Positions 9,076 through 17,222 of a DNA stretch of 52,992 bases are shown here, piece by piece. The DNA is from Chelativorans sp. ZYF759 (lineage in GTDB: Bacteria; Pseudomonadota; Alphaproteobacteria; Rhizobiales; Rhizobiaceae): NCBI RefSeq assembly GCF_012911015.1, contig NZ_WVVV01000008.1, forward strand, positions 165,443-218,434, given 5' to 3'. The translations under genes were made by a program, and so were the position numbers. Position 1 is the stretch's first letter. Each line of letters begins with the position of its first letter. The notes beneath the pieces are model-generated. The model was not told the origin of the DNA and ran no database searches. It was given only the letters and a program-made list of their open reading frames with translations.

Positions 9076-10227
9076 ATGTCGGATATCCTCACCAAGGCCG
9101 AGGTCGAGAAGGTGCGCGAGCGGACCGGGCGCCCCTGGGTATCGCCGCTCAACCAGCGCCGCTGGCAGAACTTCAAGGCCAACCGGCGCGGTTACTGGTC
9201 GCTCTGGATCTTCCTGGTCCTTTTCGTGCTCTCGATGTTCGCTGAATTCATCGCCAACGACCGCCCGCTGATCGCCTCCTATCAGGGTGAAATCCTGTTC
9301 CCGGTCGTGGTGGACTATCCCGAGGAGAAGTTCGGCGGCTTCCTTGCCGTGACGGATTATCGAGATCCCTTCATCCAGGAGGAGATCGAGGAAAACGGCT
9401 GGATGATCTGGCCGCCGATCCGCTACTCCTACCGCACGGTCAACAACGAGATTCCGACGGCCGCTCCCGCGGCCCCCTCTTGGAGGTTCTCCGAAGAACA
9501 GCGTTGCAGCCGCTACTTCGATGGCGTCGACGATCCCAACTGTACGATGGGCAACTGGAACTGGCTCGGCACGGACGATCAGGCGCGCGACGTGGCCGCC
9601 CGTATCATCTACGGCTTCCGTATCTCGGTGCTCTTCGGGCTGATCCTGACAGCAGCCTCCGCCGTGATCGGCGTGTCGGCCGGCGCGGTTCAGGGCTATT
9701 TCGGCGGCTGGACGGATCTCATCTTCCAGCGCTTCATTGAGATCTGGTCGTCGATCCCGGTGCTCTACCTCATCCTCATCATCGCCGCGATCCTGCCGCC
9801 CGGCTTCTTCATATTGCTGGGCATCATGCTCCTGTTCTCGTGGGTGGCCTTCGTGGGCGTGGTGCGTGCCGAGTTCCTGCGCGCGCGCAACTTCGAGTAT
9901 GTGAACGCTGCGCGATCGCTGGGCGTCTCCAACGGTACGATCATGTTCCGCCATCTGCTGCCCAATGCCATGGTGGCGACGCTGACCTTCCTGCCCTTCA
10001 TCCTGAACGGCTCCATCACCACGCTGACCTCGCTCGACTTCCTGGGCTTCGGCCTGCCGCCCGGCTCGGCCTCGCTCGGTGAGTTGCTGCGCCAGGGCCA
10101 GCGCAACCTCAACGCGCCCTGGCTCGGCATCACCGGCTTCATCACGCTGTCGGTCATGCTCTCGCTCTTGATCTTCATCGGCGAGGCCACCCGCGATGCG
10201 TTCGATCCCCGGAAGACGTTCAAATGA
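9076..10227 (+). CDS. yejE: ABC transporter permease (YejE-like)
   Basis: A 383-residue second permease. After a cytoplasmic N-terminus with NQRRWQNFKANRRGY, the family's OppC-type N-terminal domain, comes a membrane segment and a periplasmic region of about 100 residues. The core has GTDDQARDVAARIIYGFRIS and the EAA loop YVNAARSLGVSNGTIMFRH. GGAGGG lies 8 bases before the ATG. Its stop overlaps the start of the ATPase gene by 4 bases. With the YejB-like protein it forms the heterodimeric channel. Confidence 0.9.
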   Translation: MSDILTKAEVEKVRERTGRPWVSPLNQRRWQNFKANRRGYWSLWIFLVLFVLSMFAEFIANDRPLIASYQGEILFPVVVDYPEEKFGGFLAVTDYRDPFIQEEIEENGWMIWPPIRYSYRTVNNEIPTAAPAAPSWRFSEEQRCSRYFDGVDDPNCTMGNWNWLGTDDQARDVAARIIYGFRISVLFGLILTAASAVIGVSAGAVQGYFGGWTDLIFQRFIEIWSSIPVLYLILIIAAILPPGFFILLGIMLLFSWVAFVGVVRAEFLRARNFEYVNAARSLGVSNGTIMFRHLLPNAMVATLTFLPFILNGSITTLTSLDFLGFGLPPGSASLGELLRQGQRNLNAPWLGITGFITLSVMLSLLIFIGEATRDAFDPRKTFK

Positions 10228-11852
10228 CCGCCCCCCTGCTCTCCGTCCGAGATCTCTCCGTCCAGTTCACACAGGGCGCCAAGGAAAACCTCGCAGTCGA
10301 CCACATCTCCTTCGACCTGATGCCGGGGGAGACGGTGGCGATCGTGGGCGAGTCGGGGTCGGGCAAATCGGTCTCGGCGCTCTCCGTCCTGAAACTGCTT
10401 CCCTATCCAGCCGCCAGCCATCCCTCCGGCTCGATCCTGTTCAAGGGGGAGGATATCCTTGCCAAGGACGAAACCGCCTTGCGCAAGGTCCGTGGCAACA
10501 AGATCACCATGATCTTCCAGGAACCCATGACCTCGCTGAATCCACTCCACACGGTCGAGCGGCAGATCGGGGAGATCCTCAAGATTCACCAGGGCATGGG
10601 CGAGCAGAAGGCCCGCCAGCGCACCCTGGAACTGCTCGAGCAGGTCGGCATCCGGGATGCGGAAAAACGGCTCGGCGCCTTCCCTCACCAGCTTTCCGGC
10701 GGGCAGCGCCAGCGCGTCATGATCGCCATGTCGCTGGCCAACAAGCCGGAACTGCTGATCGCCGACGAGCCCACCACGGCACTCGACGTCACCGTGCAGG
10801 CCCAGATCCTGGAACTGCTTGCCGAGCTCAAGTCGGCCAACAACATGTCGATGCTCTTCATCACCCACGATCTCGGCATCGTGCGGCGCATCGCCGACCG
10901 CGTCTGCGTGATGACCAAGGGCAAGATCGTCGAGCAGGGCCCGACAGCCGAGATATTCGACAACCCCCAGCACGAATACACGCGCCATCTCCTGGCGTCC
11001 GAGCCCAAGGGCAGCCCCCCGCCGGTCGACACCAGCGCACCGACGGTGATGAAGGGCGACGACATCCGGGTCTGGTTTCCGATCAAGAAGGGCTTCCTGC
11101 GCCGCACCGTCGACCATGTGAAGGCCGTCGATGGCGTCGACGTTACGGTTCGTGCCGGCCAGACGCTGGGCATCGTGGGCGAGTCAGGCTCAGGCAAGAC
11201 GACGCTTGGCCTCGCACTCTCGCGGATGATCTCGTCGGAAGGGACCATCCGCCTCGACGACCGCACCATAGACCAGTATTCCTTCCGCCAAATGCGCCCG
11301 CTCCGGCGTGAGATGCAGATCGTCTTCCAGGATCCGTTCGGCTCGCTCAGCCCGCGCATGTCGGTCGGCGAGATCATCGAGGAAGGGCTTGAAATCCATG
11401 AGCCCCGGATGAAGCGGGGAGAGCGCGACGACCTCGTCGTCCAGGTTCTCCAGGAGGTTGGCATCGATCCCGAGGCCCGCTTCCGCTATCCGCACGAGTT
11501 CTCCGGGGGGCAGAGGCAGCGGATCGCCATCGCCCGCGCCATGGTGCTGAAGCCGCGCTTCGTTATGCTGGACGAACCCACCTCCGCGCTCGACATGAGC
11601 GTGCAGGCGCAGGTTGTCGATCTTCTGCGCGATCTCCAGAAGCGCTATTCTCTGGCCTATCTCTTCATCAGCCACGACCTCAAGGTGATCCGCGCGCTGG
11701 CCAACGAAGTGATGGTCATGCGCAACGGAAAGGTGGTCGAACACGGCCCGGCGCGCCAGATTTTCGAGGATCCGCAGACCGACTACACGAAGGCGCTGAT
11801 CGCTGCCGCCTTCGACCTCGCCACAGCGCCCGCGGGCGTGGTCAGCCAGTAG
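10224..11852 (+). CDS. yejF: ABC transporter ATP-binding protein with two fused nucleotide-binding domains (YejF-like)
   Basis: A 542-residue protein carrying both ATPase domains of the importer in one chain, as in YejF. Domain 1 has Walker A GESGSGKS at residues 42-49, signature LSGGQRQRVMIA and Walker B LLIADEPTTALD. Domain 2 has Walker A GESGSGKT at 319-326, signature FSGGQRQRIAIA and Walker B FVMLDEPTSALD. All motifs look catalytically intact. Translation is coupled to yejE through an ATGA overlap. A dehydrogenase gene follows after 22 bases. Confidence 0.94.
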   Translation: MTAPLLSVRDLSVQFTQGAKENLAVDHISFDLMPGETVAIVGESGSGKSVSALSVLKLLPYPAASHPSGSILFKGEDILAKDETALRKVRGNKITMIFQEPMTSLNPLHTVERQIGEILKIHQGMGEQKARQRTLELLEQVGIRDAEKRLGAFPHQLSGGQRQRVMIAMSLANKPELLIADEPTTALDVTVQAQILELLAELKSANNMSMLFITHDLGIVRRIADRVCVMTKGKIVEQGPTAEIFDNPQHEYTRHLLASEPKGSPPPVDTSAPTVMKGDDIRVWFPIKKGFLRRTVDHVKAVDGVDVTVRAGQTLGIVGESGSGKTTLGLALSRMISSEGTIRLDDRTIDQYSFRQMRPLRREMQIVFQDPFGSLSPRMSVGEIIEEGLEIHEPRMKRGERDDLVVQVLQEVGIDPEARFRYPHEFSGGQRQRIAIARAMVLKPRFVMLDEPTSALDMSVQAQVVDLLRDLQKRYSLAYLFISHDLKVIRALANEVMVMRNGKVVEHGPARQIFEDPQTDYTKALIAAAFDLATAPAGVVSQ

Positions 11853-11874
11853 TCAGCCGCGAGAGGGAGGAAGC

Positions 11875-12825
11875 ATGACAGAGACCGGAGAGGGTCGTAT
11901 TCTCTTGTCCATGACGGGGATGAACCCGCGCCGATGGTTCGATCTTCTGTCGAAGCATCGGGAAGTGGTGCTGGAACCTGACAGGGCGGATGATCCGACG
12001 ATCCGCTACGCCATGGTGTGGAAACACCCGCGGGGCGTGCTCGCCAGGCTGCCCAATCTGCAGGCGATCTTCTCGGTGGGGGCCGGTGTCGATCACGTCT
12101 TCGCCGACTCCCGCCTCCCCGATATACCGATCGCCCGGGTCGTCGCGCAGAACCTGACCCAGCATATGGTCGAATATGTAGTCTGGCGCGTCATGGACCA
12201 TCACCGCCAGGGTGCCATCTACCGCGCCCAGCAGCAGCGCCGCGTCTGGCACGAGCCAGCGCAGCCGGTATCCTCGGACGTGGCGGTCGGGATCATGGGC
12301 CTCGGCCAGCTCGGAAGAGCCGCGGCCAGCCAGCTGCTTTCGATCGGCTTCAAGGTCAATGGCTGGAGCCGAAACGACCGGCCGATGGAAGGGGTCGCGA
12401 CCTGGCACGGCAAGGAAGGGCTCACGCCGTTTCTCAATGCCACCGACATCCTCGTGGTGCTTCTTCCGCTAACACCCGCGACGGAAGCCATCATCGATCT
12501 CTCGATCCTCAAGCGGTTGCGGCCGGACGGGCCGCTCGGCGGCCCCGTGCTCGTCAATGCCGGCCGCGGACGGCTCCAGAAGGAGAGCGACATCCTGGCT
12601 GCGCTGGAGGATGGCACGCTGAAGGAAGCCAGTCTCGATGTGTTCGAGACAGAGCCGCTGCCCAAGACGAGCCCGCTTTGGAAACATCCGTCGGTATTCG
12701 TGACGCCGCATGCGGCCGCCACCTCCGATCCCGAACATCTGGTCCCGCTTCTGCTGGAGCAGATCGAGCGCCATGAGCGCGGCGAACCGCTAGACAATCT
12801 TGTCGACCGGCAGTCGGGATATTGA
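11875..12825 (+). CDS. ghrA: D-2-hydroxyacid dehydrogenase, GhrA-like (glyoxylate/hydroxypyruvate reductase)
   Basis: A 316-residue NAD(P)-dependent 2-hydroxyacid dehydrogenase that most resembles GhrA, which reduces glyoxylate and hydroxypyruvate. The nucleotide-binding loop is GIMGLGQLG near residue 138. The catalytic Arg lies in LVNAGRGRL, and the catalytic His in HPSVFVTPHAAA near residue 280. GGGAGGAAGC directly precedes the ATG. It lies 22 bases behind yejF on the same strand and probably ends that operon. Whether this reflects a metabolic link to the imported ligand is unknown. Substrate preference within the family cannot be read from sequence. Confidence 0.85.
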   Translation: MTETGEGRILLSMTGMNPRRWFDLLSKHREVVLEPDRADDPTIRYAMVWKHPRGVLARLPNLQAIFSVGAGVDHVFADSRLPDIPIARVVAQNLTQHMVEYVVWRVMDHHRQGAIYRAQQQRRVWHEPAQPVSSDVAVGIMGLGQLGRAAASQLLSIGFKVNGWSRNDRPMEGVATWHGKEGLTPFLNATDILVVLLPLTPATEAIIDLSILKRLRPDGPLGGPVLVNAGRGRLQKESDILAALEDGTLKEASLDVFETEPLPKTSPLWKHPSVFVTPHAAATSDPEHLVPLLLEQIERHERGEPLDNLVDRQSGY

Positions 12826-12998
12826 AGCTGAACTGACGACTGGTTTCTGGCTGGCAGCCCAACCCCGCCGTGAGCACCTGATATTGCGCGTCCAATTCCG
12901 CCCAGAAATGGGCGTGGTTCGGAGAATATTTTGGTGCTAGCTGACAAAAATAGCCTCTGTTGATGAGGCAAGGAAATCAGCTCTTGGGGGAGTGGATA

Positions 12999-13406
12999 GT
13001 GATCAAGACAACAGTTAATCGACGCGGCCGTGTCGTATCGATCACGGCATCGGCAATCGCGTTCCTGGCGTTTGTGCTCATGCCGACAATGGCCTCGGCT
13101 TTTCAGCAAGGTGATTGGGTTCTCGGTCGCTGGCAGGGTGGGGCTTACTGGTATGCTGGGGTCGTTGCCGGTGTGTCGGGCGACAGCATTACTATTCAAT
13201 ACGACGATGGTGATCGCGAGACTACGCCGCGCCGCAATGTTCGCCACTATGACTGGCAGGCAGGCACCCGCGTCGAGTGCAACTGGCAGCAGGCGGGCAC
13301 CTGGTATCCCGGCCGCATCGAGTCGGCGAGCGGCGCGCAGGTTCGCATCAGCTACGACGATGGCGACCGCGAAACCACCGGCACGGGCAACTGCCGGTCC
13401 CGCTAA
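12999..13406 (+). CDS. Small secreted protein with two Tudor/agenet-like repeats
   Basis: A predicted exported protein of 135 residues from the GTG start. The signal peptide ends near TMASA and is followed by two copies of an SH3-like beta-barrel repeat of about 45 residues. Copy 1 runs from GDWVLGRWQGGAYWYAG to YDDGDRETTPR. Copy 2 runs from GTRVECNWQQAGTWYPG to YDDGDRETTG. The pattern W-Y-x-G-x-(V/I) ... YDDGDRE is that of Tudor/agenet (Tudor-knot) domains. I prefer GTG at 12999 because GGGGGAG lies 6 bases before it; an in-frame ATG at 12960 lacks a ribosome site. It stands alone after ghrA. Function is unknown; envelope ligand binding is conceivable. Confidence 0.75.
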   Translation: MIKTTVNRRGRVVSITASAIAFLAFVLMPTMASAFQQGDWVLGRWQGGAYWYAGVVAGVSGDSITIQYDDGDRETTPRRNVRHYDWQAGTRVECNWQQAGTWYPGRIESASGAQVRISYDDGDRETTGTGNCRSR

Positions 13407-13419
13407 GGCGGGATGAAGG

Positions 13420-14325
13420 CTAAGCGCTCGTCAGCGCCGGGTTGCCTGAACAAGATACCTCACCGATACAGGCCGCGAAGGCAGCGTCCACGATCGCAAG
13501 CTTCGCGGCCTGAACGTACAGGAATGCTTCCACGAAGCTCCGTGCGACCCATAGGGAACGTTTCCCGTCGACATCCTGCCACCCGATGATGCCGGTCGCT
13601 TCCGCCTCCCGCAGCTTGCGGGACGCGTGGGTGCGAGACAGTTCCAGTCCGGACGCGACTTGAGCCATCGATTTCATGGACGTGGCGAAGCGGTCGGTCG
13701 CTGCATCCGCGTGGCCGATGGCGGCAAAGAACCGCTCGGTCATGAGGAATCCGTTGTTGATCCACATGAAGTGAGAGAAATCCGGACTTGGGTTGCGGAT
13801 GACGTCGGACCTTGCCAGCCCGTCGGCGATCATTGGCTGGATATGCTGGATCTGGCCTGGAGCGGCGTCGAAGCGCGCGACCCTGTCTGCGCCGTCAAGC
13901 CGATCCAGCGTGTCGAGGTGAATCCGCAACCACGTGTCGATCGCCGCGAGCGTGATGGGCGTGGGCAGGAGGTAGCGTTTCCGCCGATCCCTCGCGTCGG
14001 GCCGCTGGGTGACCACGCCGTAATGCTGCATCTCGCCGAGGAAGGCCGCTGCGGTGTTCCTGCTGGCGATATCGAACAGGTGAACGCGCTGCAGAAATCG
14101 CGCGGCGGTGAGCCCTTCGGGCTCCTGGCCGCTTTCGCCCTGGAAGTGCAGTGAAAGGCCGACATGGGCCATGAGCCAGCGCTGTTGGGTTGCAAAAATC
14201 GATGCCAGCCGCGGCTCAGCCTCGTTCACCTGCAGGAAGGCCTCGGATTGCAGCCTGATGCTCTCCTGGAACCCCGGAGCATTGAGCAATCGATGGGCCC
14301 CAGGAGGTATTGGACCGGTTGTCAT
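13420..14325 (-). CDS. Winged-helix transcriptional regulator with two MarR-like regions
   Basis: A 301-residue putative DNA-binding protein. Region 1 (about residues 60-140) has FLGEMQHYGVVTQRPDARDRRKRYL (quoted in parts: a helix ending HYGVV, then a wing RPDARDRRKR), as in MarR proteins. Region 2 (about 215-275) has SMAQVASGLELSRTHASRKL as a helix-turn-helix, followed by a GWQDVDGKRSLW wing. Two such regions in one chain suggest a single-chain pseudo-dimer. The ATG at 14325 was chosen; a GTG at 14397 would add 24 unconserved-looking residues. It converges on the Tudor-like gene with 13 bases between stops. No target is known. Confidence 0.6.
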   Translation of the reverse strand: MTTGPIPPGAHRLLNAPGFQESIRLQSEAFLQVNEAEPRLASIFATQQRWLMAHVGLSLHFQGESGQEPEGLTAARFLQRVHLFDIASRNTAAAFLGEMQHYGVVTQRPDARDRRKRYLLPTPITLAAIDTWLRIHLDTLDRLDGADRVARFDAAPGQIQHIQPMIADGLARSDVIRNPSPDFSHFMWINNGFLMTERFFAAIGHADAATDRFATSMKSMAQVASGLELSRTHASRKLREAEATGIIGWQDVDGKRSLWVARSFVEAFLYVQAAKLAIVDAAFAACIGEVSCSGNPALTSA

Positions 14326-14444
14326 GTGAGTTGATCCGAAAAGGCCTCGACCGCGCTGGTCGACAGGATGATTGGCATAATTCACTCTGAACGCCACGGC
14401 AAAGCTGTTCTGCCGGCATCACGGAGAAAGCGGATGCGGAGAGA

Positions 14445-15302
14445 TCACGGCCGACGAAATTCGGTCGGCTTTCCATAAAGATGCGCGATGCGGGCAACCG
14501 CGCCGGCCAGCGTTTCGCTGGCAACCGTCATTGTGTGTCCGTTGGCATGCAGCAGCGTCTCGGCATCGCGCATGATCCCGACATGACCTTTCCAGAAGAC
14601 AAGATCGCCGCGTTGGAGCGCGGAGAGCTCCGGTCCCGGATCGAGCTGCTCTCCGACCGTTTCCGCCTGCATGTCGGTGTCGCGAAGGATCAAACGGCCG
14701 GCCATGCGCATGGCCAGTTGCACGATACCGGAACAGTCCAGCCCAAAGGCGGAGGCTCCACCCCATAGATAGGGCGTGTGGAGGAACGTCTCGGCCACGG
14801 CGACGTAATCGGCGGCGCACCAGCCCAGTGGCTCAAGGTGGGAAGCGATCACGGCTCCCCCGGAGGCAAGCCTGGCATAATGCGTGCCCCGGTGCTCCAC
14901 GAAATCCGCCACCGCGAGCAAGGCCCCCATGGAATGGCAGACGACGGGCGGCATCTTCAGTTCAGGTCCGGGATAGACGAAGCTGCGCTGGGCGACGACC
15001 ATATGGGTCGGTTCCGGCATCTCGCCGAGTGCATCGGCCGATGCATAGCCGATATAGCCGTCCCGTTCCCCCTGGAGCCAGGCCCATCCCTCGGTCTCCT
15101 CGAAGACCAGTACCGTCTCGCCGCACAGCAATTGTGTGTCGATGCCGGCGTCGGGGGCAGGGCGGGGCCTGAGATCGAGCACCGGTGCCACCACCCGCCG
15201 GAGGCTACCATCCACGAAACGGTCCGCCTTGATGCGGCCCATCAGGCGGCGGTCGGCAAGGTCCGGGCGAAAGGCGTTCAGGCGGCGGTCGAGATCGATC
15301 AT
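14445..15302 (-). CDS. NlpC/P60 family peptidoglycan hydrolase with SH3-like N-terminal region
   Basis: A 285-residue cell-wall endopeptidase of the NlpC/P60 (gamma-D-glutamyl-diaminopimelate peptidase) type. An SH3-like region occupies about residues 35-160. The catalytic domain has Cys190 in GLDCSGIV, His240 in GHVGIM and His252 in HANGH, the usual catalytic triad. YLWGG before the Cys is also typical. No signal peptide is obvious, as in the Rhizobiales homologues that I recall. The ATG at 15302 overlaps the stop of the MarR gene (ATGA), so both are translated from one message. Confidence 0.85.
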   Translation of the reverse strand: MIDLDRRLNAFRPDLADRRLMGRIKADRFVDGSLRRVVAPVLDLRPRPAPDAGIDTQLLCGETVLVFEETEGWAWLQGERDGYIGYASADALGEMPEPTHMVVAQRSFVYPGPELKMPPVVCHSMGALLAVADFVEHRGTHYARLASGGAVIASHLEPLGWCAADYVAVAETFLHTPYLWGGASAFGLDCSGIVQLAMRMAGRLILRDTDMQAETVGEQLDPGPELSALQRGDLVFWKGHVGIMRDAETLLHANGHTMTVASETLAGAVARIAHLYGKPTEFRRP

Positions 15303-15649
15303 GCGGACAACTCGCCACCAGCGGCGATCACGGCATCGCCGAAACGCTCGACGAACAATGCGCCCTCCACGGTGCGGCGCACCAGAACGTTGCGCCTGTC
15401 GGCCTCGTCGCGGTGGCGCGACAGGAGCTTCAGGCCGCCCATCGTGTCGAGCGCGCGGGTGATGACGGGTTTGGTCACGCCGAGCCGTGCCGCCAATCCG
15501 CGCACCGTGTGCGGCGGCGGGTCGAGATAGATGGTGAGCAGAATCGCCATCTGACGGTGAGACAGATCCGGAGCCGCCGCGCGCACCTCTCCCAGTGCCA
15601 CGCCCTGCCAGAGGCGAAGGGCCTGGCTCGGCCGCAAGATGATCGACAT
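15299..15649 (-). CDS. MarR family winged-helix transcriptional regulator
   Basis: A 116-residue short MarR-type regulator. The helix-turn-helix is VRGLAARLGVTKPVITRALD (residues 49-68) and the wing is RHRDEADRRNVLV. It is at the lower end of the family's length range, with short dimerisation helices. It lies upstream of and overlaps the NlpC/P60 gene by 4 bases, an arrangement often kept in Rhizobiales, which suggests they are co-expressed. The ligand and target are unknown. Confidence 0.85.
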   Translation of the reverse strand: MSIILRPSQALRLWQGVALGEVRAAAPDLSHRQMAILLTIYLDPPPHTVRGLAARLGVTKPVITRALDTMGGLKLLSRHRDEADRRNVLVRRTVEGALFVERFGDAVIAAGGELSA

Positions 15650-15722
15650 GGGCTCGTCCCGGGCTGGTCGTTTCGGTTCCGTATCTGTCTGCCTGCCTCA
15701 ACCGCGCCTGGCAAGGGCGTCA

Positions 15723-17093
15723 TCACCCATAGCGTGCTTGAATCACGCCGAAGAGGGCTCGGATCGCCTGCGCCTCGCCCCCCACCGGGCAATGCGGCCG
15801 CTCGCTGGGGCACCATCCGTAAATGTCGAAATGCGCCCATGAACGCGCATCCTCCACGAAGCGTTTCAGGAACAGTGCCGCGGTGATCGACCCGGCAAGT
15901 CCGCCCGAACCGACATTGCTGCAATCCGCCACCTTCGAATCGAGCATCCGATCGTAGCCGCTCCACAGCGGCATCTGCCAGACCGGATCGGCCAGCCGCT
16001 GTCCGGCGGCGGCAATCTCTTCGGCCAGATGCACGTCACCTGTGAAGAACGGGGCGACTTCCGGCCCGAGGGCCACGCGGGCCGCACCCGTCAGCGTCGC
16101 CATGTCGATCAGAAGCTCCGGCGCCTCCTCGTCGGCCAGCGCCAGCGCGTCGGCGAGCACCAGCCGTCCCTCCGCATCCGTGTTGCCGATCTCGACGGTC
16201 GGCCCCTTGCGGCTTTGGAGCACGTCGCCGGGCCGGAAAGCGTTTGCCGAGATGGAGTTTTCGACCGCCGGGATCAGCACCCGCAGCCTCACCTTGAGGC
16301 CGGCCGACATGATCATGGCGGCAAGGCCGAGCACGTTGGCGGCTCCGCCCATGTCCTTCTTCATCAGGAGCATGCCGCTCGACGGCTTGATGTCGAGGCC
16401 GCCCGTGTCGAAGCAGACGCCCTTGCCGACGAGCGTCACCTTGGGATCGTTACGGGCGCCCCAGCTCATGTCGATCAGCCGGGGTGCCTGGGCGGCGGCG
16501 CGCCCGACTGCATGTATCATGGGGAAATTGCGCCGGAGAAGCGCGTCACCCTTTGTCACCGCGACTTTCGCCCGATGCTGGCGCGCCAGTGTGCGCGCCG
16601 CCGTTTCCAGCGCCTCCGGCCCCATGTCGGCTGCCGGGGTGTTGATGAGATCGCGGGTGAGCGCGATCGCCTCTGCCTGGGCGTGGACGGTCGCCGGGTT
16701 GACGCCCGGGACGTGGACCGACAATGGGCGTGACGACTTCTTGCCGTAACGGGTGAAGGCATAGCCGCCCAGCACCAGGCCCAGGGCCGCAAGTTCGGCA
16801 TTGTCGAGCGCACCTTCGAGATGCCAGTCGCCTTCAGGCAGCACCCTCGCCAGCCGGCCCGTGGCCAGGTCCGAAAACCCGTCTCCGCCAACCGGGGCGC
16901 CAAAAAGCGCGCCTGCAAGCGCGCCGTCATCTCCCGGGAGGGGAAGGAAGGTGCCTTCCTTTCCGGAAAACGCGTTGGCTCGCGCCCAGGCCACGGCGCG
17001 TCCGTCGATGCCGCTCTCGTCGAGCCTGCCTTCGCGGACGAGATGGATGGGGAGCGACGTGCGGGACCTTTTGGAGGTAAGCGTCACAGGCAT
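15723..17093 (-). CDS. M17 family leucyl aminopeptidase
   Basis: A 456-residue cytosolic zinc/manganese aminopeptidase. The signature NTDAEGRLVLADAL is complete. GKGVCFDTGGLDIK and KKDMGGAANVLG hold the metal-binding Lys and Asp residues and the catalytic region. The N-terminal domain is shorter and divergent, as in the PepB-like branch of M17, so I do not assign pepA with certainty. It removes N-terminal residues from peptides and could act on peptides brought in by the upstream transporter, though nothing ties them beyond proximity. It is divergent from tadD over 129 bases. Confidence 0.92.
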   Translation of the reverse strand: MPVTLTSKRSRTSLPIHLVREGRLDESGIDGRAVAWARANAFSGKEGTFLPLPGDDGALAGALFGAPVGGDGFSDLATGRLARVLPEGDWHLEGALDNAELAALGLVLGGYAFTRYGKKSSRPLSVHVPGVNPATVHAQAEAIALTRDLINTPAADMGPEALETAARTLARQHRAKVAVTKGDALLRRNFPMIHAVGRAAAQAPRLIDMSWGARNDPKVTLVGKGVCFDTGGLDIKPSSGMLLMKKDMGGAANVLGLAAMIMSAGLKVRLRVLIPAVENSISANAFRPGDVLQSRKGPTVEIGNTDAEGRLVLADALALADEEAPELLIDMATLTGAARVALGPEVAPFFTGDVHLAEEIAAAGQRLADPVWQMPLWSGYDRMLDSKVADCSNVGSGGLAGSITAALFLKRFVEDARSWAHFDIYGWCPSERPHCPVGGEAQAIRALFGVIQARYG

Positions 17094-17141
17094 GCTGAAA
17101 TGCGATCCTTCTGCGGTGGAGGGGAGGCCCGTCTTAACTGT

Positions 17142-17157
17142 CCGTTAGGGTTAACGG
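17142..17157. promoter_or_regulatory. Inverted repeat between pepA-like gene and tadD
   Basis: A perfect dyad CCGTTA-GGGT-TAACGG, preceded by another TTAAC (17134). It lies 65 bases upstream of tadD and 49 bases upstream of the M17 gene. TTGACC at 17168 could be a -35 box for tadD. The TTAAC elements recall CtrA recognition half-sites, but spacing does not fit the full consensus. Regulator unassigned. Confidence 0.3.
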
Positions 17158-17222
17158 AATATTTCTTGACCCAGTCTGCCGGCCCGCGTGGCCGACCTGC
17201 GAAAGACTGGAGACCTGGACGG

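Noticed and set aside
7695-9182. Long open frame (495 codons) on the minus strand opposite the yejB-like gene
   Set aside because: It is antisense to a gene with clear permease motifs, is rich in Arg/Asp/Glu/Gln typical of antisense GC-rich frames, and has no recognisable domain.
15303-15701. N-terminal extension of the NlpC/P60 protein
   Set aside because: The frame stays open upstream, but that sequence encodes the MarR protein in another frame and the ATG at 15302 overlaps the MarR stop.
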